DNA of 64,000 nucleotides from Chloroflexota bacterium (GCA_014584575.1 JACTMP010000011.1:109132-173131); one strand, 5' to 3'. Positions 55,896 through 63,912 are shown, numbered from the stretch's first letter. Notes: generated from the letters alone by a model not told the origin. Translations and numbers: made by a program.

Positions 55896-58103
55896 ATGGA
55901 CACACTCAACCCTAACATACCCACTCCTGAACTGGCGCGACTGTTAACCACCGCCGCCAGCAAGATGAAAGAGTATCGCCTGCCCTACCTGACGCCGCAA
56001 CTGCTGCTGCGCGTCTTTCTGGATGATCCCAAATGTGGCGCCCATCAGATTCTCAGCCGGCTGCAACAAGAGCGCGGTTTTGACCTGGCTGATCTGACGC
56101 GGCGGGTGGAGCAAATGACACGCAGCAGCCAGGGGCGAGACGCCAAATTCAACTTCACCGACGACTTTGGCAAGGACGTGCGGCTGGCAGATGAACTACT
56201 GGTGGTGCTGGATGAGGGGTTGTCTATTGCCCAGGCGCGGGACGAGTTGAAGGTGGGCAGCGGCCACGCGCTGGCCGCCATGGCCCAGCCGAACGTGACC
56301 ACGTATGGCGTTTTGCAGCGCATCGGAGTGACGGGCACGGCCGTCATCGCCCTGCTGGAATCGGTGGCCCAAGATGGCACGGCCGTCATCGCGGACTACA
56401 TTGAAGAAGCGAAAAAGGGCAGCGCCCCACCCCTGTATGAACGACAAGAACTGCTGCGCGACCTGAACAGCTTGCTGGCGCTGGCGCAGCGGCGGCACGT
56501 CATCCTGGTGGGGGCGGAGGGCGCCGGCAAACGCAGTCTGATCTACAGCCTGGCACAACAGTTAGCCGAAGGAAATGGCGGGAATGGCATTCGTTCAGTC
56601 GTGCAGATCAACGAATCGGCGCTGTTGGAAAATCCACTGGCGGCAGTGCGCGCCGGGATGCGGCGGGCCAGCGGCGGCATCTTGCTCGTGCCCGGCATTG
56701 AACGTTTTTTTGCCGACCGGCTGCGGCAGCAATTCCCGGAAGGGGTCAGCCGGGAACTGCATAAGGCATTGTTGAGCAACGAGCAAATCCTCATCGGCAC
56801 GACGACGCCGGGCGAATATGACCGGCTGCGTGGGCATGACCTGATTCGCCAGCACAGCAACCGGCTGGACGTACCCCCGGCCACGACCAAAGAAACGATT
56901 GCCATGCTCAACTTCCATAAGCAGCGGTTGGAGCAGGAGTATGAGGTGGAGGTAAGTCTGGCGGCATTGGAAACGGCCGTGCAACTTGCCAGCCAATACA
57001 TCCAGACCATCGCCCTGCCGGCGGCGGCGGTGCGGCTGGCCGACCGCGCCTGCGCCCTGGTGCGCATGGCGCTCTCCAACCCCCAGACGGCTTATCCGGG
57101 CATACAGCCAAACGGCCGTCTGGATGCCGAAGATGTGATGCAGGCCGCCGCCCAAATGACCAACATACCCATCACCAAACTGACCGAGGACGAACGGGGC
57201 AAATATGCCAGCATGGTAGACCACCTGCACCAGCGTCTCATCGGTCAGGAGGAAGCGGTGCTGGCAGTGAGCCGGGCGGTGAAGACGGCGCGCGTGGGGC
57301 TGCGTGACAAAAAGCGGCCCATTGGCTCCTTTCTTTTCCTGGGGCCAAGCGGCGTGGGCAAGACAGAACTGGCCAAGGCGCTGGCCGAGTTTATGTTTGG
57401 CACGGAACAGGCGATGCTGGAGCTGGACATGAGCGAATACCAGGAGGAGGCCAGCGTCAACAAGTTGATTGGCGCGCCACCGGGTTACGTGGGCTTTGAA
57501 GGGGGCGGGCGGCTGACAAATTTTGTGCGCGAACGGCCGTATACTGTTGTCCTGTTCGACGAAGTAGAAAAGGCGCACCAGCGCGTTTTTGATGTGCTGC
57601 TGCAAGTGTTAGAAGAGGGTCGGCTGACGGACAGCCAGGGCAATACGGCGCTGTTTAGCGAGACGGTGGTGATCATGACCAGCAATCTGGGGTCGCCGCA
57701 CATGATGGTACCACTCATCGGTGAACGCGAGCGGGAACTGGTGATGGGTGAGGTTCACCGCTTTTTCCGCCCCGAATTCCTGAACCGCATTGATGAAGTG
57801 GTGATGTTCCACCAATTATCGGGCGACCACCTGGCGAAAATTTTAGACCTGATGCTGGCGAAAGAGATCAAGCTGGCGTTGGCGCAAGGGCTAGAACTGG
57901 CGCTGACACCAGGGGCGAAGGCGTGGCTGCTGGCACAAAACACCGAGCCGCAATATGGGGCACGGCCGTTGCGCCGCATCATTGCCCGCCACCTCCGCGA
58001 ACCGCTGGCTGACTATTTGTTGGCGCAAGAGAGGAAGGAGGGGAGCACGGCCGTGATCATTGTAGATGCCGCTGCCGACCGCCTGAAGTTTCAAATGGCA
58101 TGA
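55896..58103 (+). CDS. ClpC/ClpB-like two-ring AAA+ ATPase with degenerate first ring
   Basis: 735 aa. N-terminal Clp-N-like domain (about 1-150). D1: Walker A GAEGAGKRS (206-214) but Walker B reads ILLVPGIERF instead of a D-E pair, so D1 probably cannot hydrolyse ATP. There is no ClpB middle coiled coil. D2 is complete: GPSGVGKTE (about 482), pore loop GYVGFEGGG, VLFDEVEKAH, sensor 1 MTSNLGS, arginine finger region FLNRIDEVVMF and sensor 2 GARPLRR. It is likely an unfoldase of the ClpC type. The start at 55896 follows a repeat; the earlier in-frame start lies in the repeat. Convergent with the MttB-like gene. Confidence 0.88.
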   Translation: MDTLNPNIPTPELARLLTTAASKMKEYRLPYLTPQLLLRVFLDDPKCGAHQILSRLQQERGFDLADLTRRVEQMTRSSQGRDAKFNFTDDFGKDVRLADELLVVLDEGLSIAQARDELKVGSGHALAAMAQPNVTTYGVLQRIGVTGTAVIALLESVAQDGTAVIADYIEEAKKGSAPPLYERQELLRDLNSLLALAQRRHVILVGAEGAGKRSLIYSLAQQLAEGNGGNGIRSVVQINESALLENPLAAVRAGMRRASGGILLVPGIERFFADRLRQQFPEGVSRELHKALLSNEQILIGTTTPGEYDRLRGHDLIRQHSNRLDVPPATTKETIAMLNFHKQRLEQEYEVEVSLAALETAVQLASQYIQTIALPAAAVRLADRACALVRMALSNPQTAYPGIQPNGRLDAEDVMQAAAQMTNIPITKLTEDERGKYASMVDHLHQRLIGQEEAVLAVSRAVKTARVGLRDKKRPIGSFLFLGPSGVGKTELAKALAEFMFGTEQAMLELDMSEYQEEASVNKLIGAPPGYVGFEGGGRLTNFVRERPYTVVLFDEVEKAHQRVFDVLLQVLEEGRLTDSQGNTALFSETVVIMTSNLGSPHMMVPLIGERERELVMGEVHRFFRPEFLNRIDEVVMFHQLSGDHLAKILDLMLAKEIKLALAQGLELALTPGAKAWLLAQNTEPQYGARPLRRIIARHLREPLADYLLAQERKEGSTAVIIVDAAADRLKFQMA

Positions 58104-58109
58104 CGGGCG

Positions 58110-59630
58110 TCAGCGCCGGGCATGGCGGCGGGTGCGCCGCGCCGGGGCAGCAGTGGCAGACGGCCGTGCCGTCACTGCCGGTACATCTGGTAATTCTGCC
58201 TGATTCAGCAAACCGGATTTGATCAGACGCTGCATCTCGGCAGCAACGGCCGTGTCTGTCTCAATTGGTTCATATGCTGCCAGCCGTTCACTCACTTCCA
58301 GTCTGGCCCGCTGTTCAAACGTATGGCCGCCCAACTTTTGCCACGTCTCCCGGTTAGTGCGGTCGGTGGTTGGTTTGGTCAGGTAAAGCTCTTGCGACCA
58401 ATGGGCCAGCGTATGTTCGGCGGTGATGAGGTGCTGCTCTGCCAGCAATTCCCGCGCCAGATCAACAGTGGGCAAATCCTGGATAACCTGCGCCCCGCGC
58501 ACAAAATGGAGCGCCTGCCCACACAATTCGTTGTCATACACCAGCTTTTCCAGGCTAAAGGTCAGCACGTAATCCAGCATCCCCGGCCCAGAAACAGAGT
58601 TGATGCCGGCCAACGCCGCCAGCAGCGCCCCGCCAAACGTCTCCGCGCCCGCCTGGGCGTCTACAAATTTGCCTTCGCTGAGTGCCATATACGCCTGTGT
58701 AGGCATGTTGAGCGATTTTGCCACCTGCACGTAGGCTACGTTCAGTTTGAGGCTTTCGATGGCGGCCATGGGGGCGACGGCCGTTTGCATATGAAATGCT
58801 GCCGGCGCGCCGCCAAACAAAACGGGCGCACCCGGTTTGATCAGTTGCGCCATCGTCAGCCCCGCCAGCACATCGGCCACGTGGAACACCGTCGCCCCAA
58901 CCAGCGTCACCGGGGCAATGAGGCCCATCAGCGTCACCGGCACAATTTCAATGGGGATACCCCAGGCCACACAATCCAGCAAATTCTGGCAGGAATCTTC
59001 GCCATAACGAAAAAAGCCGGTGGCGGTAATGGTGAAAATGGACATCGGCCGGGCGATCAAATCTGCTTTGTCCTGGCGAAATAGCTGCATCATCTCCGCC
59101 ATGCGCGGCACGCCGTGTTCGGTGAACGCGCCGGAGACAACCGGCTTGCATGAATTGGTCAGGCAAAGATAGAGTCGCCAGGCATCGGACACCTGGGCTT
59201 CGATGTCGTCGTTGGTGGAAAAGGCCGTGGCTAGATAGGCGATGTGTTCCAGGCCGTCACATAGGCGGACATATTCCACAAAGTCAGTCGTATTCGCCAG
59301 CCGTGTTTGCCCCGTTTTATAGTCCAGCACCTTCAGGCCGCTAGAGCCGGGCACAAAATGGACGTTGTCGCCGCCGAGATGAGCATGGGCACGGCCGTCG
59401 CGGTCATACAAGGTGAAGGTGTGGGGCGCACTGGCAATGGCCTGGTCTACGATGGACGGCGGGAAAAGGAGACGGCCGTCGGCCCCCTCTGCCTTTATAC
59501 CTGCCGCCAACAATCGCTGGCGCAGCCCTGGCCCACGCACATCCACACCAATCTCGGCCAAAATACGTTTGGCTTCCTGCACAATTTGGGGAATGAGTTC
59601 AGGGGGTAATACTTGAATGGTTGGCCTCAT
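58110..59630 (-). CDS. MttB-family (trimethylamine methyltransferase-like) protein, non-pyrrolysine
   Basis: 506 aa. The sequence matches the MttB superfamily: [85 protein letters not shown]. No in-frame TAG interrupts it and the pyrrolysine segment is absent, so it belongs to the larger group of non-Pyl members, some of which demethylate quaternary amines such as glycine betaine and pass the methyl group to a corrinoid protein. No corrinoid protein gene is adjacent. A basic tail (RRTRRHARR) is unusual. Confidence 0.87.
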   Translation of the reverse strand: MRPTIQVLPPELIPQIVQEAKRILAEIGVDVRGPGLRQRLLAAGIKAEGADGRLLFPPSIVDQAIASAPHTFTLYDRDGRAHAHLGGDNVHFVPGSSGLKVLDYKTGQTRLANTTDFVEYVRLCDGLEHIAYLATAFSTNDDIEAQVSDAWRLYLCLTNSCKPVVSGAFTEHGVPRMAEMMQLFRQDKADLIARPMSIFTITATGFFRYGEDSCQNLLDCVAWGIPIEIVPVTLMGLIAPVTLVGATVFHVADVLAGLTMAQLIKPGAPVLFGGAPAAFHMQTAVAPMAAIESLKLNVAYVQVAKSLNMPTQAYMALSEGKFVDAQAGAETFGGALLAALAGINSVSGPGMLDYVLTFSLEKLVYDNELCGQALHFVRGAQVIQDLPTVDLARELLAEQHLITAEHTLAHWSQELYLTKPTTDRTNRETWQKLGGHTFEQRARLEVSERLAAYEPIETDTAVAAEMQRLIKSGLLNQAELPDVPAVTARPSATAAPARRTRRHARR

Positions 59631-59695
59631 GGCCGTGCATCATACCCCGTCATGGCGGATTTGCAACTGGGACAGGATTAACCTGGAAAATGAAA

Positions 59696-59727
59696 GCGTC
59701 CGGGAGATCGGGCGATCACCCGGACGC
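59696..59727 (-). terminator. Terminator of the cytochrome/NrfD operon
   Basis: A 9-bp perfect stem GCGTCCGGG / CCCGGACGC, loop with its own GATC pairing, followed on the minus strand by TTTCATTTTCC. It is about 40 bp after the stop of the last gene of the operon. Confidence 0.7.
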
Positions 59728-59768
59728 GAGGGAGGGAGGAAGGGGCAGCCAGAAAACTGACCGCCCTT

Positions 59769-60047
59769 TCAAGCAGGTTTGACAGCCTGCCGGTAAATGG
59801 GGCAGTTCACACACACAGCAGGCAGGGCGCCTTCGGCCGTCATGCGTTTAGACCAGCAGCAATCGCCGAAGCGGGTATAAGCCGGGCAATACTGCCCTTG
59901 CGCCTGGGCGCGGGCGGCATCTTCCAGATTCCAGCGGTCAACCAGTCGGTTCATCAGGTAGCCCACGCCAAATATCAGCGCGGCCGGCACCAGGCAGCGC
60001 AGAGAAAACAATATCATCAAAACGCCTGTGGCTTGAAACTCGTTCAT
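59769..60047 (-). CDS. Small membrane protein with Cys-rich tail, last gene of respiratory operon
   Basis: 92 aa. One membrane helix (VLMILFSLRCLVPAALIFGV) then a Cys-rich tail (GQYCPAYTRFGDCCWSKR, ALPAVCVNCPIYR) that could hold a metal or cofactor. The first 40 residues resemble the separate 40-aa protein at 63536, so a membrane anchor has been duplicated with and without the tail. TTGGAGGAAACGACG precedes the ATG at 60047. Confidence 0.7.
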   Translation of the reverse strand: MNEFQATGVLMILFSLRCLVPAALIFGVGYLMNRLVDRWNLEDAARAQAQGQYCPAYTRFGDCCWSKRMTAEGALPAVCVNCPIYRQAVKPA

Positions 60048-60062
60048 CGTCGTTTCCTCCAA

Positions 60063-60094
60063 GACCCTAAGGGTTTCAGAAAACCCTTAGGGTC
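60063..60094. repeat. GACCCTAAGGGTTT palindrome, copy 4
   Basis: 32-bp hairpin between the NrfD gene and the small Cys-rich gene. The TAA stop and preceding Arg-Pro codons of the NrfD gene (60087-60095, minus strand) lie in it, exactly as in copy 2. Confidence 0.85.
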
Positions 60095-61328
60095 TTACTA
60101 CCACCACCGGCTCCAGCGCAGTTTCATGCGCAGCTTCTACCAGACGATGGTCAACCACATACAGGTAACGGACGCCAATGCTGAATCCGAACAGGCCAAA
60201 GGCAATCACACCCAGGCCAACCTGCCATTCGATGAGGGCCGGCGTGTAGCTGGCGAACAAGGGGACAATTTGCTCCGGCAGGTAGCTAAAGACCACCAGT
60301 TGGCCGATCATGTTGGTGTCCCAACGGTAGGCCACCAGACCAATGACCACAAAGAGCAAGGCCAGCCAGTGCAGCGCCGGCCGGTTGCGCAGCCGGGCGC
60401 TCAACAAAATCACCATCGGGATGATAATGCCCAGAAACATTTCCAATACCCAGAAGTTGAAGGCAAACTGGCCGCCGGTAAGCATGTGGAACGCTTCGGT
60501 GCGGCCGGGCTGGTGGGTATAGACCATGCTCAGGGTGTCCCACACCCGCAGGTAGAGCAACGCCACCAGCACCCAACCGATAAAGTGCGAAACTTTGTCC
60601 AGCCGCCAGTTATCCACGTAAGCGCGGGAGGTGACAGCGGCGGCGGTCTTGGAAGCGAACACCGTCAGGGCCGGCCCGGCGGCCAGCGCGGAGACCAGGA
60701 AGAGAATGGCCAGGGTGGATTTGTACCAAAACGGCCGTGCCGCCAACACCCCATACGTCGCCCCCAACGAAGATTGGTGCATGAGTGACAGCAGCAGCCC
60801 ACACACCGCCAGGATGGGCGCTAACACATGCACCCACTCCATGCCCTGCCCCAGCCGGGGCCAGCGCCGCTGCACAATATCCGCCCGCCCCAAAATGGGA
60901 ATGAATTCCAGCATCAACACGGTGAAGTAGAGGGCCACGCACATGGTCACTTCCCACAGGGGGGAGTGATAATTCCAGTATACCAGCGCGTGCCAGAAGC
61001 GGTCGGGGCGGCCAATGTCCATCAGCAGCGTCAACATGGCCATGGAATAGCCGAGCAAACCGATATACACGGCCGTGCGCGCCACCGGTTTCAGTTCATC
61101 CTTCTTCAGCAAATACACCGCCGCCGACAGGGAAAACGCGCCCGCTGCCAGAGCAATAGATGACAGGTCAATGCCAATCCACAACCCCCAGGGCGTCAGG
61201 TCAGACAGGTTGGTCAGCACCAGACCCTGCGTGAGTACCTGATACGCGCCCACCACCCCCCAGGCCATGAACAGCAGCAAGGTGATCATCCACAACGGGA
61301 ATGCGTATTGTTGGATTTTTGTTTTCAT
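60087..61328 (-). CDS. NrfD/HybB-type quinone-interacting membrane subunit
   Basis: 413 aa, about ten membrane helices. GLWIGIDLSSIALAAGAFSL, DIGRPDRFWHALVYW and LLSLMHQSSLGATYG are typical of the NrfD/PsrC family, which carries electrons between the menaquinone pool and an iron-sulfur subunit. The ATG at 61328 follows GGAGAACAACC. It is third in the operon cytochrome, Fe-S, NrfD, small protein. Its RP-stop end lies in a palindromic repeat. Confidence 0.92.
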   Translation of the reverse strand: MKTKIQQYAFPLWMITLLLFMAWGVVGAYQVLTQGLVLTNLSDLTPWGLWIGIDLSSIALAAGAFSLSAAVYLLKKDELKPVARTAVYIGLLGYSMAMLTLLMDIGRPDRFWHALVYWNYHSPLWEVTMCVALYFTVLMLEFIPILGRADIVQRRWPRLGQGMEWVHVLAPILAVCGLLLSLMHQSSLGATYGVLAARPFWYKSTLAILFLVSALAAGPALTVFASKTAAAVTSRAYVDNWRLDKVSHFIGWVLVALLYLRVWDTLSMVYTHQPGRTEAFHMLTGGQFAFNFWVLEMFLGIIIPMVILLSARLRNRPALHWLALLFVVIGLVAYRWDTNMIGQLVVFSYLPEQIVPLFASYTPALIEWQVGLGVIAFGLFGFSIGVRYLYVVDHRLVEAAHETALEPVVVVRP

Positions 61329-61346
61329 GGTTGTTCTCCATACTTT

Positions 61347-61406
61347 GAGATTGGAGATTAGAGATTGGAGATTGGGCAATCGCTCATCTCCAATCTCTAA
61401 TCTCTA
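61347..61406. repeat. Heptad repeat hairpin, GGAGATT family
   Basis: GAGATTGGAGATTAGAGATT on the left, CATCTCCAATCTCTAATCTC on the right, between the Fe-S and NrfD genes. The TAG stop of the Fe-S gene (61404-61406, minus strand) is at its edge. It is inside an operon. Confidence 0.85.
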
Positions 61407-62216
61407 CCCACAGGTCAAATCCGCTTCCGGGTCAGGGCGGTTGACGGCGGGCAGGTAATAGACGCGGGGGTCGGTGCCCAAATCGCGGCGTAACTGCACC
61501 GCCTGATGATTTTTCAATACCTGGCTCACCGGTGAATTGGGGTCATTCAGATCGCCAAAGTAGCGCGCCTTGCGGGGGCAGGCCGCCACACAGGCGGGCG
61601 TGGCCTGCGGGTCTACACCGGGCGTTAATCCTTCGGCCAGACCGCGATCAATGCGCTGCACACAGAAGGAGCATTTTTCCACCACACCACGCGGGCGGCG
61701 CGGGATTTCCGGCTGGCCATATTGCGGCACGGCCGGATTTTCGCCGGTGAACTCTTGCCAGTTAAAGGTGCGCGCCCCGTAGGAGCAGGCCAACTGGCAG
61801 TAGCGGCAGCCGATACAGCGGTCATAATCCATGACCACAATGCCATCGGCGCGTTTGTAGGTAGCCTTGACCGGGCAAACACTGACGCAAGGCGCTTCCT
61901 GGCAGTGCATACAGGGCACGGGCACGTTGATCGGTTTACCGTTCACTTCACCGGATTCCACCATACGCACCCAGGAGGCGCCGGGGGCCGTGTCATTGCG
62001 CGCCTGGCAGGCCAACTGGCAATCGCCGCAGCCCACACAGCGGTTCAGGTCTATGACCATTGCCCATTGGTGGTCGCCGTTCACTTCGGCTGCGGGCGGC
62101 GGGGTGGATTGGGCAACTTTGGGTAATCCTTTGCTGCTGAGAGCAATGGTGGTCACGGCCGTGCCCGCAGCGGCCATCATCATAAATTCGCGGCGGGGAA
62201 ATGTTCTTTCGGTCAT
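61404..62216 (-). CDS. Exported four-cluster ferredoxin-like subunit (NrfC/HybA type)
   Basis: 270 aa. A twin-arginine-like start (FPRREFMMMAAAG) and a hydrophobic stretch direct it to the outside. Four [4Fe-4S] motifs are visible: CVGCGDCQLAC, CMHCQEAPCVSVCP, CIGCRYCQLAC and CSFC ... CVAACP. It would pass electrons between the cytochrome and NrfD. The ATG at 62216 is one base from the upstream stop. The stop TAG touches a heptad array. Confidence 0.93.
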   Translation of the reverse strand: MTERTFPRREFMMMAAAGTAVTTIALSSKGLPKVAQSTPPPAAEVNGDHQWAMVIDLNRCVGCGDCQLACQARNDTAPGASWVRMVESGEVNGKPINVPVPCMHCQEAPCVSVCPVKATYKRADGIVVMDYDRCIGCRYCQLACSYGARTFNWQEFTGENPAVPQYGQPEIPRRPRGVVEKCSFCVQRIDRGLAEGLTPGVDPQATPACVAACPRKARYFGDLNDPNSPVSQVLKNHQAVQLRRDLGTDPRVYYLPAVNRPDPEADLTCG

Positions 62217-62217
62217 C

Positions 62218-63168
62218 TTACTTCCTCCCTTCATCTTCGTTGTCGTGGCGGCGGAACTGCTTCTCTACCCAGGGAGAACCCACCAGACCAAATAACATGC
62301 CGGTCAACGCCGCCAGAATGATGAAATTCAGCGAGGTGTTGGCTGTGTTTTGTGGCTGGTTATCCAGGTAGTGGCTGTCATTGTCGCCCAAAAGCGGCAC
62401 AATGCTGGCCTGAACAACACGGGTATCGGCAACCGTTGTCGTTGGCGTTGGCTCCTGCTTTTCTACAGGGTAGTGCATCTGGTTGCCGTGACATTCGGTG
62501 CAATTTTGAGAACCAACGGTGAAGTTATGCAGGCGGCTGCCGTGCCCATCCCCCATTGCCCCGTCAGCCAGTTGAAAATGGCAGTCGGTGCAGAGCAGCC
62601 CTTCCATGGCGTGGTTGGTGAAGTTGTAGAAATGGGTTTGCTCGCGGTGGCAGGCAGCACAGGTATCTTCCACACCGCCAGCGCGTAAGCTGTTATCGTG
62701 CGGGTTGTGGCAGCGAATACAGGCCATACCTTCCTGCCCATGTTGGCTGTGCCCTAGCTGGTCAAAGGTATCGGTATGGCATTGCCCACACAGCCGGGAT
62801 GAGGTGTCGGTGTACATGATTTTTTGTGGGTGCTCATGGGGGGCCGAGGGGTGGCAAACCTGGCAGTCAACGCCTTCGCTTTCGTATTGGCCAGTGGTCG
62901 GGTCATAGCCGGTGGTGTGGCAGGCCAGGCATTCGTTGGGGCTGCCCTGCTCTTGCCAGGCCTTCATAAAACCGGCCAGGGCGGAGGCCTGGCTGTGGGT
63001 GCTGTTTTCCCACATGGTGGTGACGGTTTCGTGGCAGCTCCCGCAATCTTCTGGCTCGACCGGCTTGGTGGGTGGTTCGTCGCCTTGCGCCAGGGCGATC
63101 ACGGCCGTGACCGCCCCCAACAGCAGCGCACAAACCAGACCGATGAAAAGTCGTTTTATTGTGTGCAT
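62218..63168 (-). CDS. Octaheme c-type cytochrome
   Basis: 316 aa. Signal peptide (MHTIKRLFIGLVCALLLGAV), eight CxxCH heme-binding motifs (CGSCH, CLACH, CQVCH, CGQCH, CIRCH, CAACH, CTDCH, CTECH), a Thr/Pro hinge and a C-terminal membrane helix (FIILAALTGMLFGLVGSP) with a charged tail. It resembles NrfB/DmsE/cytochrome c554-like electron carriers rather than catalytic octaheme reductases (no CxxCK heme or catalytic Tyr seen). First gene of the operon; GGGAGGAAGTA precedes the ATG. Confidence 0.92.
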   Translation of the reverse strand: MHTIKRLFIGLVCALLLGAVTAVIALAQGDEPPTKPVEPEDCGSCHETVTTMWENSTHSQASALAGFMKAWQEQGSPNECLACHTTGYDPTTGQYESEGVDCQVCHPSAPHEHPQKIMYTDTSSRLCGQCHTDTFDQLGHSQHGQEGMACIRCHNPHDNSLRAGGVEDTCAACHREQTHFYNFTNHAMEGLLCTDCHFQLADGAMGDGHGSRLHNFTVGSQNCTECHGNQMHYPVEKQEPTPTTTVADTRVVQASIVPLLGDNDSHYLDNQPQNTANTSLNFIILAALTGMLFGLVGSPWVEKQFRRHDNEDEGRK

Positions 63169-63187
63169 TACTTCCTCCCTTGTCTGT

Positions 63188-63262
63188 AAACCGTAAACCG
63201 TAATCCGTATTTCGTATTCCGTATTCCGATTACGGTTTACGGGTCACGGATAACGGGTCACG
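63188..63262. repeat. Heptad repeat hairpin, CCGTAAA family
   Basis: Left arm of 7-nt units CCGTAAA, CCGTAAT, CCGTATT, TCGTATT, CCGTATT; right arm ACGGTTT, ACGGGTC, ACGGATA, ACGGGTC, ACGGGTG, ACGGTTT. The strict 7-nt register with drifting unit sequence is especially clear here. Confidence 0.85.
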
Positions 63263-63462
63263 GGTGACGGTTTGCAGATTCATACAAGAGAAGTGTAGGC
63301 CTGTGGCAGGGTGTCCACAATTGGCGGGCCGCCCCATTTGGGCATGGGGTGAACACCCCATATGGCATGGGGGGTTGACCCAGAAGAAGATGGGGGGCTG
63401 CCGGATAGACGGCCGTACCCTGACCCGGTATGCTGTAGGTATCAAGCGGTTGGGTTTCGTAA

Positions 63463-63519
63463 ACCGTTATCCGTAAACCGATTACCGATTACGGGCTACG
63501 GTTCACGGATTACGAACTC
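63463..63519. repeat. Heptad repeat hairpin, CCGTAAA family
   Basis: CCGTTAT, CCGTAAA, CCGATTA, CCGATTA on the left, then ACGGTTC, ACGGATT, ACG on the right. It precedes the ribosome site of the 40-aa membrane protein. Confidence 0.8.
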
Positions 63520-63535
63520 CCCGGAGGTTACAGTG

Positions 63536-63658
63536 ATGAACGAGATGACAGTTATTCTGGTGATTGTTTTGTTATTTGCCCTGCGGTTTGGTTTGCCGCT
63601 AATTTTGATGGTAGGTAGTGGTTATGTGGAGAATCGCTGGCTGAATCGGCATTCGTGA
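63536..63658 (+). CDS. 40-aa single-helix membrane protein
   Basis: MNEMTVILVIVLLFALRFGL followed by PLILMVGSGYVENRWLNRHS. It has a strong ribosome site (CCGGAGG, 9 bp) and aligns with residues 1-40 of the Cys-rich membrane protein at 59769-60047. It probably belongs to the same uncharacterised anchor family. Its TGA is provided by the first unit (CGTGAAA) of the following array. Confidence 0.65.
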   Translation: MNEMTVILVIVLLFALRFGLPLILMVGSGYVENRWLNRHS

Positions 63659-63737
63659 AACGTGAAACGTGATGCGTGAGCCGTTATCCGTAAACCGAAG
63701 TCAGATGTCCGATTACGGATTACGGTTTACGGATTAC
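63655..63737. repeat. Heptad repeat hairpin, CGTGAAA/CCGTAAA family
   Basis: Left arm units CGTGAAA, CGTGAAA, CGTGATG, CGTGAGC, CGTTATC, CGTAAAC; right arm CGATTA, CGGATTA, CGGTTTA, CGGATTA. Both neighbours end in it: the TGA of the 40-aa protein and the TAA of the kinase relic. Confidence 0.85.
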
Positions 63738-63912
63738 GCCCCCATGGGCAGGGTGACAACAAACGTCGCGCCCTGCCCTACCTGGCTGTGGGCGGTAATG
63801 GTTCCCCCGTGCCGCTCCACGATCTTTTTGCAAATCGCCAACCCCACCCCACTTCCTTCGTATTCGTGACGGCCGTGCAGCCGTTGAAAGATACCAAAAA
63901 TCCTTTCGGTTC
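63734..63912 (-). pseudogene. 3' relic of a histidine kinase (HATPase end)
   Basis: The minus strand encodes about 58 residues, [20 protein letters not shown] followed by [16 protein letters not shown] and an end in [10 protein letters not shown]. This aligns closely with the last part of the kinase at 17888-19822 (ERIFGMFQRLHGR, then SEYEGTGVGLAICRRI). A TGA stands immediately before it in frame and the rest of the kinase is missing, so it is a truncated remnant, perhaps of a duplicated gene. Confidence 0.75.

Larger units (their letters stand above)
63169..63535. other. Intergenic region with heptad arrays
   Basis: The 370 bp upstream of the octaheme cytochrome contain two heptad arrays (63188-63262 and 63463-63519), and a short GC-rich hairpin near 63343-63361 (ATGGGGTG / CACCCCAT). 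The promoter of the cytochrome operon should be here but I cannot locate it. No credible coding frame. Confidence 0.55.

Noticed and set aside
58110..59630. Pyrrolysine-containing trimethylamine methyltransferase
   Set aside because: No in-frame TAG lies inside the frame, and the active-site segment around the usual Pyl is different; it is a non-Pyl member.
62218..63168. Catalytic octaheme nitrite or hydroxylamine enzyme
   Set aside because: All eight motifs are CxxCH, with no CxxCK heme and no cross-linking Tyr seen; the size and C-terminal anchor fit an electron carrier.
63264..63476. 70-codon frame upstream of the 40-aa protein
   Set aside because: It runs through the heptad array and a GC-rich hairpin, has no ribosome site and no protein-like composition.
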